IMG/VR virus record: IMGVR_UViG_3300042465_004089
Location: 1 to 39,760 of that record
Length of the DNA: 39,760 nt
Reading direction: 5' to 3' (one strand)
Source: a virus
Part shown: positions 14,803-23,029 of the stretch, piece by piece
How the letters are laid out: each line of letters starts with the position of its first letter
Position numbering within the stretch: the first letter of the stretch is position 1
The notes under the pieces: model-generated
Databases searched by the model: none
What the model saw: only the letters and a program-made list of their open reading frames with translations
Told to the model about the DNA's origin: nothing
Program-made: the position numbers and the translations under genes

Positions 14803-15207
14803 TTACTCCTTATCGTTTTCGCTAGAAGCGATAACTTCCTTATCTACAGATTTTAACCTGCTAGGTGTACCAACGCAAGTATTAGCGTTAATTTTAACCC
14901 ATTCAATAGCTTCACCAACAGTTTTACATTCGCTTTTATGAACATCGTAATTACCACTAGCAAGCCAAAAGTTACCGTCGGTATCTCTAAATCCAGTTTC
15001 AATATCCCTGTAACCAAAACCAGTCATCCTGTTAAGAACAGTAATACTCCCAAGGTTAGTATGGAATGCAAATTGAATATCACGATCACAATCATTGTAG
15101 AAGTCTGGTTTACTCTCAACTAAATGAAAATTATCTGGACTGAATTCTGAGTCTAATTCAACTTCTGACCAACAATGCTTTCCATGATCGTTTATGTATT
15201 GTTTCAT
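14803..15207 (-). CDS. Hypothetical protein, 134 aa
   Basis: Acidic soluble protein with aromatic beta-type segments (FYNDCDRDIQFAFHTNLGS, TGFGYRDIETGFRDTDGN) and C-terminal SSENDKE. ATG preceded by AGGAGTAGTAAATC. It appears to have its own -10 element (15240-15248). No family recognised. Confidence 0.72.
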   Translation of the reverse strand: MKQYINDHGKHCWSEVELDSEFSPDNFHLVESKPDFYNDCDRDIQFAFHTNLGSITVLNRMTGFGYRDIETGFRDTDGNFWLASGNYDVHKSECKTVGEAIEWVKINANTCVGTPSRLKSVDKEVIASSENDKE

Positions 15208-15226
15208 GATTTACTACTCCTGTTAT

Positions 15227-15439
15227 TTAAGATGACTGAATTGTATCATGAATTTCCAATAATTTAAGAACATACATGGAAACTTTATATCGACCTAACG
15301 AACTGGACTTCCACATAAAAGCTGGTGTCTTACCTCCGAATTGATCTGCAGGTATCTTCCACCATTCTTTTACTTTCTGTTTATCCTTAAATGCTAATGT
15401 AAGTACTTCGTTTATTGCTACTTTAGTGTTGTATATCAT
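15227..15439 (-). CDS. Small protein resembling the ParS/MbcA antitoxin toxin-binding domain
   Basis: 70 aa. KDKQKVKEWWKIPADQFGGK followed by TPAFMWKSSSLGRYKV matches the pattern W-x2-P-x3-GG-x-TP...G...V of the DUF2384/Xre-MbcA-ParS C-terminal domain. No toxin-like partner is evident next to it. The resemblance is short, so the assignment is tentative; it could instead be an unrelated DNA-binding protein. Confidence 0.55.
   Translation of the reverse strand: MIYNTKVAINEVLTLAFKDKQKVKEWWKIPADQFGGKTPAFMWKSSSLGRYKVSMYVLKLLEIHDTIQSS
15240..15248 (-). promoter_or_regulatory. Extended -10 promoter candidate
   Basis: The reverse strand reads TGATACAAT (TGn plus TACAAT) inside the end of the 70-aa gene, 33 bases before the ATG at 15207. 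Confidence 0.45.
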
Positions 15440-15442
15440 TTG

Positions 15443-15754
15443 TTATTCCCAAGCAACAGCTACTGTTTCCTGAACACCACTGTGACAAACATAAGCACTC
15501 GCACACCACATACCAGCCTTTAATTTATCATCAAAAGTACGAATAGTATCCAGACCTCGGTTTACCTTGGTTTGTTCTTTCAGATGATCTTCAGCATCAA
15601 CCCAAGGTCTAGCAATTACTAAACATGCACTTGCAACATGACCTACTACATATGCTCGTGGGTATACATGTCGCAATGGTTTGATTGGTTTAATACCTTG
15701 CTTTTCCAGCCAGTTTTTAATCAAAGTACGAGCTTCTTTTTCTTGTTTGTTCAT
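15443..15754 (-). CDS. Hypothetical protein, 103 aa
   Basis: Basic N-terminus (MNKQEKEARTLIKNWLEKQG) then a mixed domain with two Cys (MWCASAYVCHSG) and ending VAVAWE. Good ribosome site AAAGGAACAATAA. Three bases before the ParS-like gene. No family recognised. Confidence 0.72.
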   Translation of the reverse strand: MNKQEKEARTLIKNWLEKQGIKPIKPLRHVYPRAYVVGHVASACLVIARPWVDAEDHLKEQTKVNRGLDTIRTFDDKLKAGMWCASAYVCHSGVQETVAVAWE

Positions 15755-15782
15755 TTATTGTTCCTTTCAATTATTAGACGTA

Positions 15783-16100
15783 TTAATCTTTAAATAAGTC
15801 AAGAGGAATATCAGGACAAGTGTGGTATTCCCACCATTCAGAACCATCGTATTCTCCACGAGTACTCCAAGTTCCGTCAGTATACCAGATTGTACCAAAT
15901 AGTTCTTGACCACCGTAACCTGAGTCATATTCTTTATTTATTTGGTTTAAAAATAATTCTAAATCACATCTGTAGTAACCTAGAGGAATAACATAACTTA
16001 CAGAGTCATGCCATCCGGGATCACCAAAAGTAAGTTTTGCACAAAGGATGGTTTTATTCTTAGTGTGTTCTAGGAATTCTTGGTTAGCGTTTGTGTTCAT
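15783..16100 (-). CDS. Hypothetical protein, 105 aa
   Basis: Acidic protein rich in Trp, Tyr and Gly (FGTIWYTDGTWSTRGEYDGS), suggesting a compact beta fold. Weak ribosome site; overlaps the preceding paralogue gene by 4 bases, so translation is probably coupled. No family recognised. Confidence 0.72.
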   Translation of the reverse strand: MNTNANQEFLEHTKNKTILCAKLTFGDPGWHDSVSYVIPLGYYRCDLELFLNQINKEYDSGYGGQELFGTIWYTDGTWSTRGEYDGSEWWEYHTCPDIPLDLFKD

Positions 16101-16429
16101 GAAAATACACTTTCTGTCTTGTTATATTGAATAAATTTCACCGTCCTTTGCTGTGGGACAACAAAATTACATTCAAAATCACCATAGTAACCACTAACAT
16201 CAACTAAGACGGAAGATTTGTTACGTATAAATTTGTAAACTGTTCCCCACGGTTCATCATCTGGATCATGTTCTACACTAATAATCTCTAGAACAATACC
16301 TTTGCTTTTAAGTGTATCAATAATAAATGGGTCTAGATTTTCAAGTTTCTCTACAACCATTTCTTCAACGTAATCTTCTAGTTCATTTGTTAGTACTGAT
16401 TTGATTACTTTCTTCAATCCTCTAGACAT
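16097..16429 (-). CDS. Hypothetical protein of a three-member phage paralogue family (copy 3)
   Basis: 110 aa from ATG 16429 (AAAGGAAACCAA upstream). Helical acidic N-terminus (LEDYVEEMVVEKLENLD) and a C-terminal part WGTVYKFIRNKSSVLVDVSG then YYGDFECNFVVP, parallel to the ends of the proteins at 12992 and 13346. Overlaps the polymerase gene by 8 bases. Function unknown. Confidence 0.78.
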   Translation of the reverse strand: MSRGLKKVIKSVLTNELEDYVEEMVVEKLENLDPFIIDTLKSKGIVLEIISVEHDPDDEPWGTVYKFIRNKSSVLVDVSGYYGDFECNFVVPQQRTVKFIQYNKTESVFS

Positions 16430-18602
16430 TTGGTTTCCTTTCAATGATTAATTTCTTAGCTTCAGTAATGTAGTAATTATAGTCGATATCCCACTCAAAA
16501 TTCTCAATGTTGTTGCAAGTTTTTACATTCCATTGAGTGTCAATACCTAACTCACGATCTTCCACAGAATCCTTACCTTCCAATGGTGGCATTATCTTGA
16601 TCAACTTACCACCATTTACTGAAGGATAGTACCTACAAATATTCTGTTGCTGAATCTCAATACCATCTTCCATACGCATCACAAGCTTAGAACTACGTGG
16701 TACTTTGGTACGTAACATAAAATCAAACTTTTCCTTGTGACCACGGATAAATTCCTCAACATCAGTACTGTGGATCATCGCAGCTTCAGCAGCCATTGGA
16801 ATAACTAATCCACCTTGATTCTGGTGCCAACCTAAACCTTCATACTGATATGCACCTTTACGTTTAGTCTTACCATTAGTGTACACAGCAATGTAATTAT
16901 TCACATCACGAATATACATCTTAGAATAATCCACAAATTCTAACTGCAAACCAACGTCTTTTTCCCACTGAGCACAAATTTCTTTGTAGTCATCTTCGGT
17001 ATCTCGCAGCATAGCAACGGTAACACCATCGGTGTTCAGTTGAACAAGCTTCAGTCCATTGACCTTCAACAGACGATCTACCAACATCAACAATGATAAT
17101 TGACCGTTGATTGTAATCTGCATAGTGAACTTAGGATCATAGAACACAGAATACTTATCATTGGACTTACCGTAGCACCCATTCAACGCTAACTTCAACA
17201 TAGCATTTTCTGGTGTGCTCTTATCATAGGACTTGCGTTGAATATACAAACCTTCATAAATATCACAGAAAGCTTCGCCTAAGTGTTCAGGATAGATTCG
17301 GTTTGATATGGCAAGGTTAGGGTACATTGAAGCTACATCTGCATCGCGTAGTAAATAACGCTTTGTTTCTGTGACTACAGTTTCCGATAAACTCGCATGG
17401 ATACCACCTACTCCAAAATCAATTCTAAGGCCGTTTATAACAACGTTTAGACATGTGGCAATACGGTAGCAGCCCCAGTAGCTAATCTTCGGTTTACGAG
17501 CCTTTTTCTTCTTCTTGCTGATATCAGGATTACCATCAGCATCCAAAGCATATTCCATTACGTGTTCACCATTAGAATTAAACACATATTCAGTAGCTTT
17601 TAGTTCTTGTTCTTCGATCCATCCTAACGGATGATTTTTCTTGAACAATAATAAATCTTGTTCTGTTGGTTTTTGCTTGAATCGTTCTTTCTTTATTTCC
17701 ATTTCAGCATACTTAGCAACATCACCTAAACGATGTTCTTCAATATCACTGAACACTCCTTTAGTTTCAGTAATAACTTGCTGACTAAACCATTTGTGAA
17801 TAGCTTGAAACTCTGGACGATCAAACTTGTAATAACCAAACAAGCATTCACCGATATTAATCTTGTCGCGTTTGGTCTGCTTCATTACAAGCTTACCACC
17901 TTGGTATTTCTTTAGTTCAATACCAGCTTTCTCCAGTTCCATCTGAAAGAACTCAGCGCCAATTTTAGTGTCATCATCGTTAGTAAAATCACGACCGAGT
18001 TTAATACTCAGTTCATCACGGAATGAAATCTGTGAACTTGACTTGTTGTAGAACTCCAGAGTACACCACACATCGTGCTCGTTGTACTGGATGATCTTAT
18101 CCATATCTTCGCTGGTTAATTCTTGGTCTACAGCGAATGGTAAATCTTCAATGTTTGGTAAACGCATATTGAATTCCAGCATCTTCAAACCAGTAGCTTT
18201 TGCTTTGTTATTGAAGTGCCAAATTCTATAAAGGTCTACTTGTTTAATGAAACGGTCTGCTGTACGAACAGTATTACCAAAGCCATCACGGAAACTATCG
18301 ATCTGTTCCTGTGCGTATTTAAACACGAGTGCAGCAATAGCTTTACCAGTCTCAGGTAAACGCTTACGGTTCTCCATTAGTTTATGGATGATAGGATAGT
18401 CGAATCCAATAGAATTGAATCCAACCATACGGAAGTCTTTATCTTGCAAGTAATCCAAACAAGCGAAGATTTTATCTATTTCGTTCTTGCGTTTGCTTAC
18501 TTCAAATGTGCGCTTATGTTTACCATCTGCACGAATAATACTAAAAGTAAAGCAATGTTTGAAGGTTTCAATATCGTACACGTAATCTTCAAATACATTC
18601 AT
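16422..18602 (-). CDS. DNA polymerase, family B, with 3'-5' exonuclease
   Basis: 726 aa replicative polymerase. The proofreading domain has Exo I VYDIETF (D10, E12), Exo II GFNSIGFDYP (61-70) and Exo III YNEHDVW (173-179). The polymerase domain has motif A DVASMYP (D422), motif B KLALNGCYG (K470-G478) and motif C QLNTDGV (D525), where the first Asp of the usual DTDS is Asn. A KRKGAY segment near the KxY motif follows. Residues 340-375 form a Lys-rich insertion (KKKKKARKPK). Upstream lie the HNH-AP2 gene and the primase-helicase; the polymerase start directly follows a terminator-like hairpin. Confidence 0.95.
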   Translation of the reverse strand: MNVFEDYVYDIETFKHCFTFSIIRADGKHKRTFEVSKRKNEIDKIFACLDYLQDKDFRMVGFNSIGFDYPIIHKLMENRKRLPETGKAIAALVFKYAQEQIDSFRDGFGNTVRTADRFIKQVDLYRIWHFNNKAKATGLKMLEFNMRLPNIEDLPFAVDQELTSEDMDKIIQYNEHDVWCTLEFYNKSSSQISFRDELSIKLGRDFTNDDDTKIGAEFFQMELEKAGIELKKYQGGKLVMKQTKRDKINIGECLFGYYKFDRPEFQAIHKWFSQQVITETKGVFSDIEEHRLGDVAKYAEMEIKKERFKQKPTEQDLLLFKKNHPLGWIEEQELKATEYVFNSNGEHVMEYALDADGNPDISKKKKKARKPKISYWGCYRIATCLNVVINGLRIDFGVGGIHASLSETVVTETKRYLLRDADVASMYPNLAISNRIYPEHLGEAFCDIYEGLYIQRKSYDKSTPENAMLKLALNGCYGKSNDKYSVFYDPKFTMQITINGQLSLLMLVDRLLKVNGLKLVQLNTDGVTVAMLRDTEDDYKEICAQWEKDVGLQLEFVDYSKMYIRDVNNYIAVYTNGKTKRKGAYQYEGLGWHQNQGGLVIPMAAEAAMIHSTDVEEFIRGHKEKFDFMLRTKVPRSSKLVMRMEDGIEIQQQNICRYYPSVNGGKLIKIMPPLEGKDSVEDRELGIDTQWNVKTCNNIENFEWDIDYNYYITEAKKLIIERKPNV

Positions 18603-18618
18603 CCTAACTCCTTAAATG

Positions 18619-18657
18619 ATAAAACGGTAGTCTACCATAAGATAGCTACCGTTTTAT
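18619..18657 (-). terminator. Strong hairpin between the homing endonuclease and polymerase genes
   Basis: On the reverse strand ATAAAACGGTAG pairs with CTACCGTTTTAT (12 bp, 15-nt loop); the descending arm supplies GTTTTAT. It closes the endonuclease gene unit and lies 17 bases before the polymerase ATG. It could terminate or attenuate read-through from the helicase side. Confidence 0.7.
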
Positions 18658-18668
18658 GTTGTTAAATT

Positions 18669-19577
18669 TTATTTTCCATGACGGTCTGTATAACCGGCAC
18701 CTTGTTCATTTACTTCATCAATTAATTTATCTCTGGTTTCTATAGCTAGTTTAAGAGCTAAATCATCGCCGTATTTCACACAAGAGAAACCTCTTGTTTT
18801 CCATTTACCGTTGAACACCACAGACACCGTATATCTTCTAATTAATGTACCTCTGTGATTAAAACCTTCATAATAAGATATACCAGTATAACCTGTATTG
18901 TTATTCTTATTCATTGTTCTATTCCTACCGTTTAAAGCAGGAACTACAATTCTTAGATTTACAATTCTGTTGTCTGATCTATTCCCATTAATGTGGTCTA
19001 TCCACAGTCCTTTTGGTATTTTACCATTGTGTAAAAACCAAATAATTCTGTGTATTTTATAACTGTGTCCAAGACCATGTAATTTCCAATAACCATCTTG
19101 TTCGTCTAATGAACCAACAACATCACCATTGGTTATTTTCGATGATTTAGAAGCTTTTGAAATCCAGCGCAAACCACTTGGACTAGATTCATCATACAGT
19201 AGATAGTCTTTTAATCTATCTGAATATTTTTGATCCAATTTTAAGTAAGTCTCTCTTAGATAAAGATTTTCTATACTAGCATTTAATTTGTTATGATCTT
19301 TAAAATAAACAGAATAACCATCTGGAATTGGACCGTTATGCATTATCCATATAATTTTAGGAATTGAATATAAATTCTTTTCATAATTCAAACTCAAATA
19401 ATTTTCTGAATTTACCCCACCAGCTTGATTGTTATTTGAACGATTTACCAAGGAGTTGTTCCTAGCTTTCCTTTTGTGTTTCCACCTTAGAAAACTTGCA
19501 GACTCCTTGGTATATTCAAATATTTCTGACCATTTTATTGAATTTAATCTTTCATTAGATTTTGTATAATTTGGCAT
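18669..19577 (-). CDS. HNH homing endonuclease with AP2 DNA-binding domain
   Basis: 302 aa from ATG 19577 (AAGGA upstream). The catalytic part is YKIHRIIWFLHNGKIPKG followed by IDHINGNRSDNRIVNLR, the HNH nuclease signature. NNTGYTGISYYEG and FNGKWKTRGFSCVKYG form the AP2-like domain near the C-terminus. An earlier IIWIMHNGPIPDG segment (about 75-87) suggests a degenerate second HNH-like unit. The gene has its own promoter and terminator and separates primase-helicase from polymerase, the pattern of a free-standing mobile gene. Confidence 0.92.
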   Translation of the reverse strand: MPNYTKSNERLNSIKWSEIFEYTKESASFLRWKHKRKARNNSLVNRSNNNQAGGVNSENYLSLNYEKNLYSIPKIIWIMHNGPIPDGYSVYFKDHNKLNASIENLYLRETYLKLDQKYSDRLKDYLLYDESSPSGLRWISKASKSSKITNGDVVGSLDEQDGYWKLHGLGHSYKIHRIIWFLHNGKIPKGLWIDHINGNRSDNRIVNLRIVVPALNGRNRTMNKNNNTGYTGISYYEGFNHRGTLIRRYTVSVVFNGKWKTRGFSCVKYGDDLALKLAIETRDKLIDEVNEQGAGYTDRHGK

Positions 19578-19607
19578 TGATTTCCTTATAATAGTTATGA
19601 ATATGTG

Positions 19608-19618
19608 ATTATAACACA
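19608..19618 (-). promoter_or_regulatory. Extended -10 promoter of the HNH-AP2 gene
   Basis: The reverse strand reads TGTGTTATAAT, one mismatch from TGTGGTATAAT, 31 bases before the endonuclease ATG and just after the primase-helicase stop. Confidence 0.6.
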
Positions 19619-19639
19619 ACTACTATATTTAAGTCAATA

Positions 19640-21376
19640 CTAAAAATTAATTTCTCGACCACTTTCATTCAAATAATCATCCAAGTCATGAAGAGTGTGT
19701 TTCTCATTATCATAGTAATACATTCCAGCGATACCTGTCTTTCCAGTCCAGCGAATCTTAGTTGCCTTCATTGTAGTGGTGTTGCGTTCTATATCATCAG
19801 TTGCTTCTTTGTTTCTACTGAAAAGTAAATTACACGCAGCACTTTTATATAAACCGCTATTTCCCATTAAGTCTTCTTCATGTAGATCAGCACCAGCAGA
19901 GCCTGCTTTCTGACCACCACCAGTTTTTCTGGTGTGACATACGTTCAAGAATGTAACCATGTGAGATTTTACCATACCTTTTTGCCAAGACATAAAGTTC
20001 TCTTGTTCGTCCAATGGCAATGCCGAAATGACATCGTGTATGGGATCGAGCACAATAACTTTACAACCACAGGAGATAATCAAATTCTCAATAGCTGATT
20101 GGATATTTTCAACATCACCATCACGATCATCTACTAAATAGAAACGAGGATTACCATCTTTATCATTAAACAGATCATACTCTTTTTTCTTTACTTCTTC
20201 ACTATCTAATAACTCCATAGCAGTGTCCATGTCAAGTAGTTCAATCTTCTTGGATATGTGTCGTGATAATAACTTAATACCATACTGACCACTAGTACTT
20301 TCTAACGTAACAACTCCTACTTTGTGTGGACTATTGAATAACATGTAATAAAGTATTTCGTCGGTTATTGTGCTTTTGCCTGTACCACTGGCACTACCAA
20401 GGTTTACGATTCGGCCTAAGGGTATACCACCAGCCATCATGTCCTGTAATTTATGCATGAATGGAGGTAATGGGATTTTCTCTGTGTTCATTTCTGAACG
20501 CATTTGAGAAGAAATCTGATTACTCGCTACTACACCGACAGGTACATACAATTCAGCGTTATAGAAGTCCTGAATATACTCTTTCTGTTTACCTTTTTCA
20601 AGATACTCATTATGATCCTTGTATCGAAGTTTCATAATCTTTACTTTACTTTTCGGCAATACCTTGATAGCTTCAGCTTGAGCATCCTGCCCAGCTTTAT
20701 CTGAATCGAATGCACAGATGACGAAATCAAATGTGTTGAAAAATTCATATTGAGCGGCAATTTGCTTCTTTGATTGTGCTCCAGTAGTAGGACTAACTAC
20801 AGCAATTTCAAAGTCAGAACCTTTACTAGTATTGTATTCCTTCATGATCTGGTAAGCTGACAAAGCACAGAGCTCTCCCTCTGCGAGAATTACATACTTA
20901 CCACCACGATTAAACCTGAACTGACCGAACAACTGGCAATCTGCACCTGTACGACCGATACTACGGAAATCCTTTGGTACTGACCTGATCTTATAACCTG
21001 TCAATTGACCGTCTTGTGTACATGGATAGAACTGTTCGTTTACTTCACCGTCATCATCGAACTTATGACGAACAAGAAAATACTTAGTGGTTTCATCTGA
21101 TAATCCACGGAACTCATTACATTCTGTTGTAGCGTCTTTCTTAATCTCTTGTGCTACCTCTGGATCAATTACTGGTTTACTTGGTTTAACTGGTGTTTCA
21201 TCTTGCATAACTTCCTTTCGTTTTCTTGGTTTCTTTTCGTTTAGTAGTTCTTTGTATTCTTCGGATAGTGTAGCGTGCTGACAAACCCAACAATAAGTAC
21301 TGTTGTCATCATACACTGCTTTACCATCAGAACTACCACATTCTTCACAATTTGTGTGTCGGATAAATGCAGCTAT
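19640..21376 (-). CDS. Primase-helicase, T7 gp4-like, apparent AUA start
   Basis: 578 aa if started at ATA 21376-21374, six bases after AAAGGAG. No ATG, GTG or TTG lies between the upstream in-frame TAA and the zinc finger. The first canonical codon is GTG 21316, which removes two zinc ligands. From ATA the protein has C10/C13 (CEECGSSDG) and C29/C32 (CWVC), spaced CX2CX15CX2C exactly as in T7 gp4. A TOPRIM primase domain follows (LAEGELC, FDSDKAG), then a RecA-like helicase (GSASGTGKST Walker A, K334; VIVLDPIHDV Walker B). It unwinds the fork and primes the lagging strand. Confidence 0.93.
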   Translation of the reverse strand: MAAFIRHTNCEECGSSDGKAVYDDNSTYCWVCQHATLSEEYKELLNEKKPRKRKEVMQDETPVKPSKPVIDPEVAQEIKKDATTECNEFRGLSDETTKYFLVRHKFDDDGEVNEQFYPCTQDGQLTGYKIRSVPKDFRSIGRTGADCQLFGQFRFNRGGKYVILAEGELCALSAYQIMKEYNTSKGSDFEIAVVSPTTGAQSKKQIAAQYEFFNTFDFVICAFDSDKAGQDAQAEAIKVLPKSKVKIMKLRYKDHNEYLEKGKQKEYIQDFYNAELYVPVGVVASNQISSQMRSEMNTEKIPLPPFMHKLQDMMAGGIPLGRIVNLGSASGTGKSTITDEILYYMLFNSPHKVGVVTLESTSGQYGIKLLSRHISKKIELLDMDTAMELLDSEEVKKKEYDLFNDKDGNPRFYLVDDRDGDVENIQSAIENLIISCGCKVIVLDPIHDVISALPLDEQENFMSWQKGMVKSHMVTFLNVCHTRKTGGGQKAGSAGADLHEEDLMGNSGLYKSAACNLLFSRNKEATDDIERNTTTMKATKIRWTGKTGIAGMYYYDNEKHTLHDLDDYLNESGREINF

Positions 21377-21395
21377 ATTACTCTCCTTTAATTAT

Positions 21396-22412
21396 TTAAC
21401 CCTTCTTCAAAAGATAGGAATTCCCGATCACCTTGAAGCTAATTGTACTGTCAGTCATTGCTTTATACACATAACCTTCACGAATACACTTAGGATTTAC
21501 AACTGACATACCATCAGCATCCTCTAGGAGATCACTAACAGTACCTACAAGCGTTCCAAAACCCTTCAGTGGTACGTGAGGTAGTCCTAGCTGTTCTACG
21601 AGCTTCCAGCGTTCTTCTGGTAGTAAGTAACAACGGTTATCAATGTCATAGATATCAAACACAGCTAACCGCTGATCATCTAACTGATAGAGATTACCAT
21701 TGATACCTGAACCATAAATTTCACCTTGTACTGCTAGGTTACGACCATTTTGTTTAATCTTTTCAATAACATTGTGTTGGTTCGCTAGTTTCCACCATGT
21801 ATTATCCAGATCATCCTTAAGGTCCAAGTTACGTGAGCATACACCAGAGGTTTCACCATTTACGTAACAAGTAATGGAACTACCATCTAATTTTTCAGTT
21901 ACTTCAAACAGTAAATTATCTGCTTGATACTTTTCAATATCACGACGAATATTCTGTACACGTTCTTGATCTGTTTTAGGAATAAAACTAGGAAAGTTAC
22001 CCTTAGCATTAGCTGCCATAAATTCAGCAGGAGCTTCCCACTTAAGTATACCTAGAAGTTCAGTAACATCAGCACCTTCATTTGTCAGATCAACATCTTC
22101 GATTTGAGCGTGAACAGTTACAGGTAAAATCAAACCTTGGCTGAGTTGTTTCTTGAGCTTTACTGTACGTAGACGCTCACCTTTAACACCCATGTATTCC
22201 CGTGGTTCTTTACCCTTGGATAGAAATGGTGCTAGTTCAGTCGGAACCCAAGAATCAATTTCTAAGAATACCACAAGAGAATTTACTTGAAATTCACCAA
22301 CCTTGGATACAACCCACCAATCGTTAATACGATAAGCGCAGATTAAGTCTGCTTCAGGGATTGGTTTAATTTCAGCTACACGCTGGATGCTTGCGAGTTT
22401 ACGTTCAGTCAT
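21396..22412 (-). CDS. RNA ligase, Rnl5/DRB0094-like
   Basis: 338 aa. Nucleotidyltransferase motif I is EKLDGSS with Lys174 as the adenylylation site; QGEIYG is motif III-like, REGYVYKA motif IV and SFKVIGNSYLL motif V. About 130 residues before the ligase core form an extra N-terminal domain (RVAEIKPIPEADLICAYRIN), the arrangement of the Deinococcus Rnl5 family. It seals nicked RNA in an ATP-dependent way; in phages such ligases can repair tRNAs cut by host nucleases. Located 19 bases before the primase-helicase start. Confidence 0.9.
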   Translation of the reverse strand: MTERKLASIQRVAEIKPIPEADLICAYRINDWWVVSKVGEFQVNSLVVFLEIDSWVPTELAPFLSKGKEPREYMGVKGERLRTVKLKKQLSQGLILPVTVHAQIEDVDLTNEGADVTELLGILKWEAPAEFMAANAKGNFPSFIPKTDQERVQNIRRDIEKYQADNLLFEVTEKLDGSSITCYVNGETSGVCSRNLDLKDDLDNTWWKLANQHNVIEKIKQNGRNLAVQGEIYGSGINGNLYQLDDQRLAVFDIYDIDNRCYLLPEERWKLVEQLGLPHVPLKGFGTLVGTVSDLLEDADGMSVVNPKCIREGYVYKAMTDSTISFKVIGNSYLLKKG

Positions 22413-22603
22413 TTGTATTCTCCATCTTTTCTAAAGTGTTTAATGTTGTGTTTTACTAAATATCGTCTTTGTCGATCACTTGTACCAATATAAGGGTAAA
22501 TTTCGTGCTGAACATATGGTTCAGAATCTTCGTTGATTTTCTGTACAGCTTCCCATATTCTTTTTTCATAATCGTTACAGTAAGGTTTACCTTTGTAGGT
22601 CAT
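22409..22603 (-). CDS. Hypothetical protein, 64 aa
   Basis: Small charged protein (YEKRIWEAVQKINED; SDRQRRYLVKHNIKHFRKDG) that may form a basic helical nucleic-acid binder. Overlaps the RNA ligase gene by 4 bases (ATGA), so expression is coupled to it. No family recognised. Confidence 0.75.
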   Translation of the reverse strand: MTYKGKPYCNDYEKRIWEAVQKINEDSEPYVQHEIYPYIGTSDRQRRYLVKHNIKHFRKDGEYK

Positions 22604-22612
22604 AACATATCC

Positions 22613-23029
22613 TTATTTAATCTTCTCCACAGAAAGTAAATTACCAGTTGAACCACAGTATACCATCTTTACGTTAGCATCTTGCTCATTGCTGTTAATT
22701 AGACAGGTATTACGAGCGATGTAATAATTAACTTGTTCTTTTGGTTTAACACGGTATTTTGAGTTTAAAGCAAATAATGGCGACTCCACAGCATGCCAAT
22801 TTACTCCATCACCTGATAGAACCTGAACATCCTCACCATTAGCCCAAGCGATGATAATATCAGCATGTTTGCGCTTTTTACTAACAGGTTGTACTGGTTC
22901 TTCTACTAGTGTATATGCATTAGGTGATAAATCAAATACAAAAGGACCAGTAAAACCATTATAAATAAATCGTTTACCTTCAGCTTGTGCTTGAAGTAAT
23001 TCCTTTTGTGTTTTGTAATTGTGGTTCAT
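22613..23029 (-). CDS. Phage protein with repeated HADxIxAWAxG...YRVKP domain
   Basis: 138 aa. HADIIIAWANGEDVQVLSGD and ending LNSKYRVKPKEQ (about 55-100) match a small domain widespread in phage accessory proteins and also present in the protein at 26700. It is thought to be a stand-alone beta domain; function unknown. Ribosome site AGGAGTAATAAACA. Confidence 0.75.
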   Translation of the reverse strand: MNHNYKTQKELLQAQAEGKRFIYNGFTGPFVFDLSPNAYTLVEEPVQPVSKKRKHADIIIAWANGEDVQVLSGDGVNWHAVESPLFALNSKYRVKPKEQVNYYIARNTCLINSNEQDANVKMVYCGSTGNLLSVEKIK

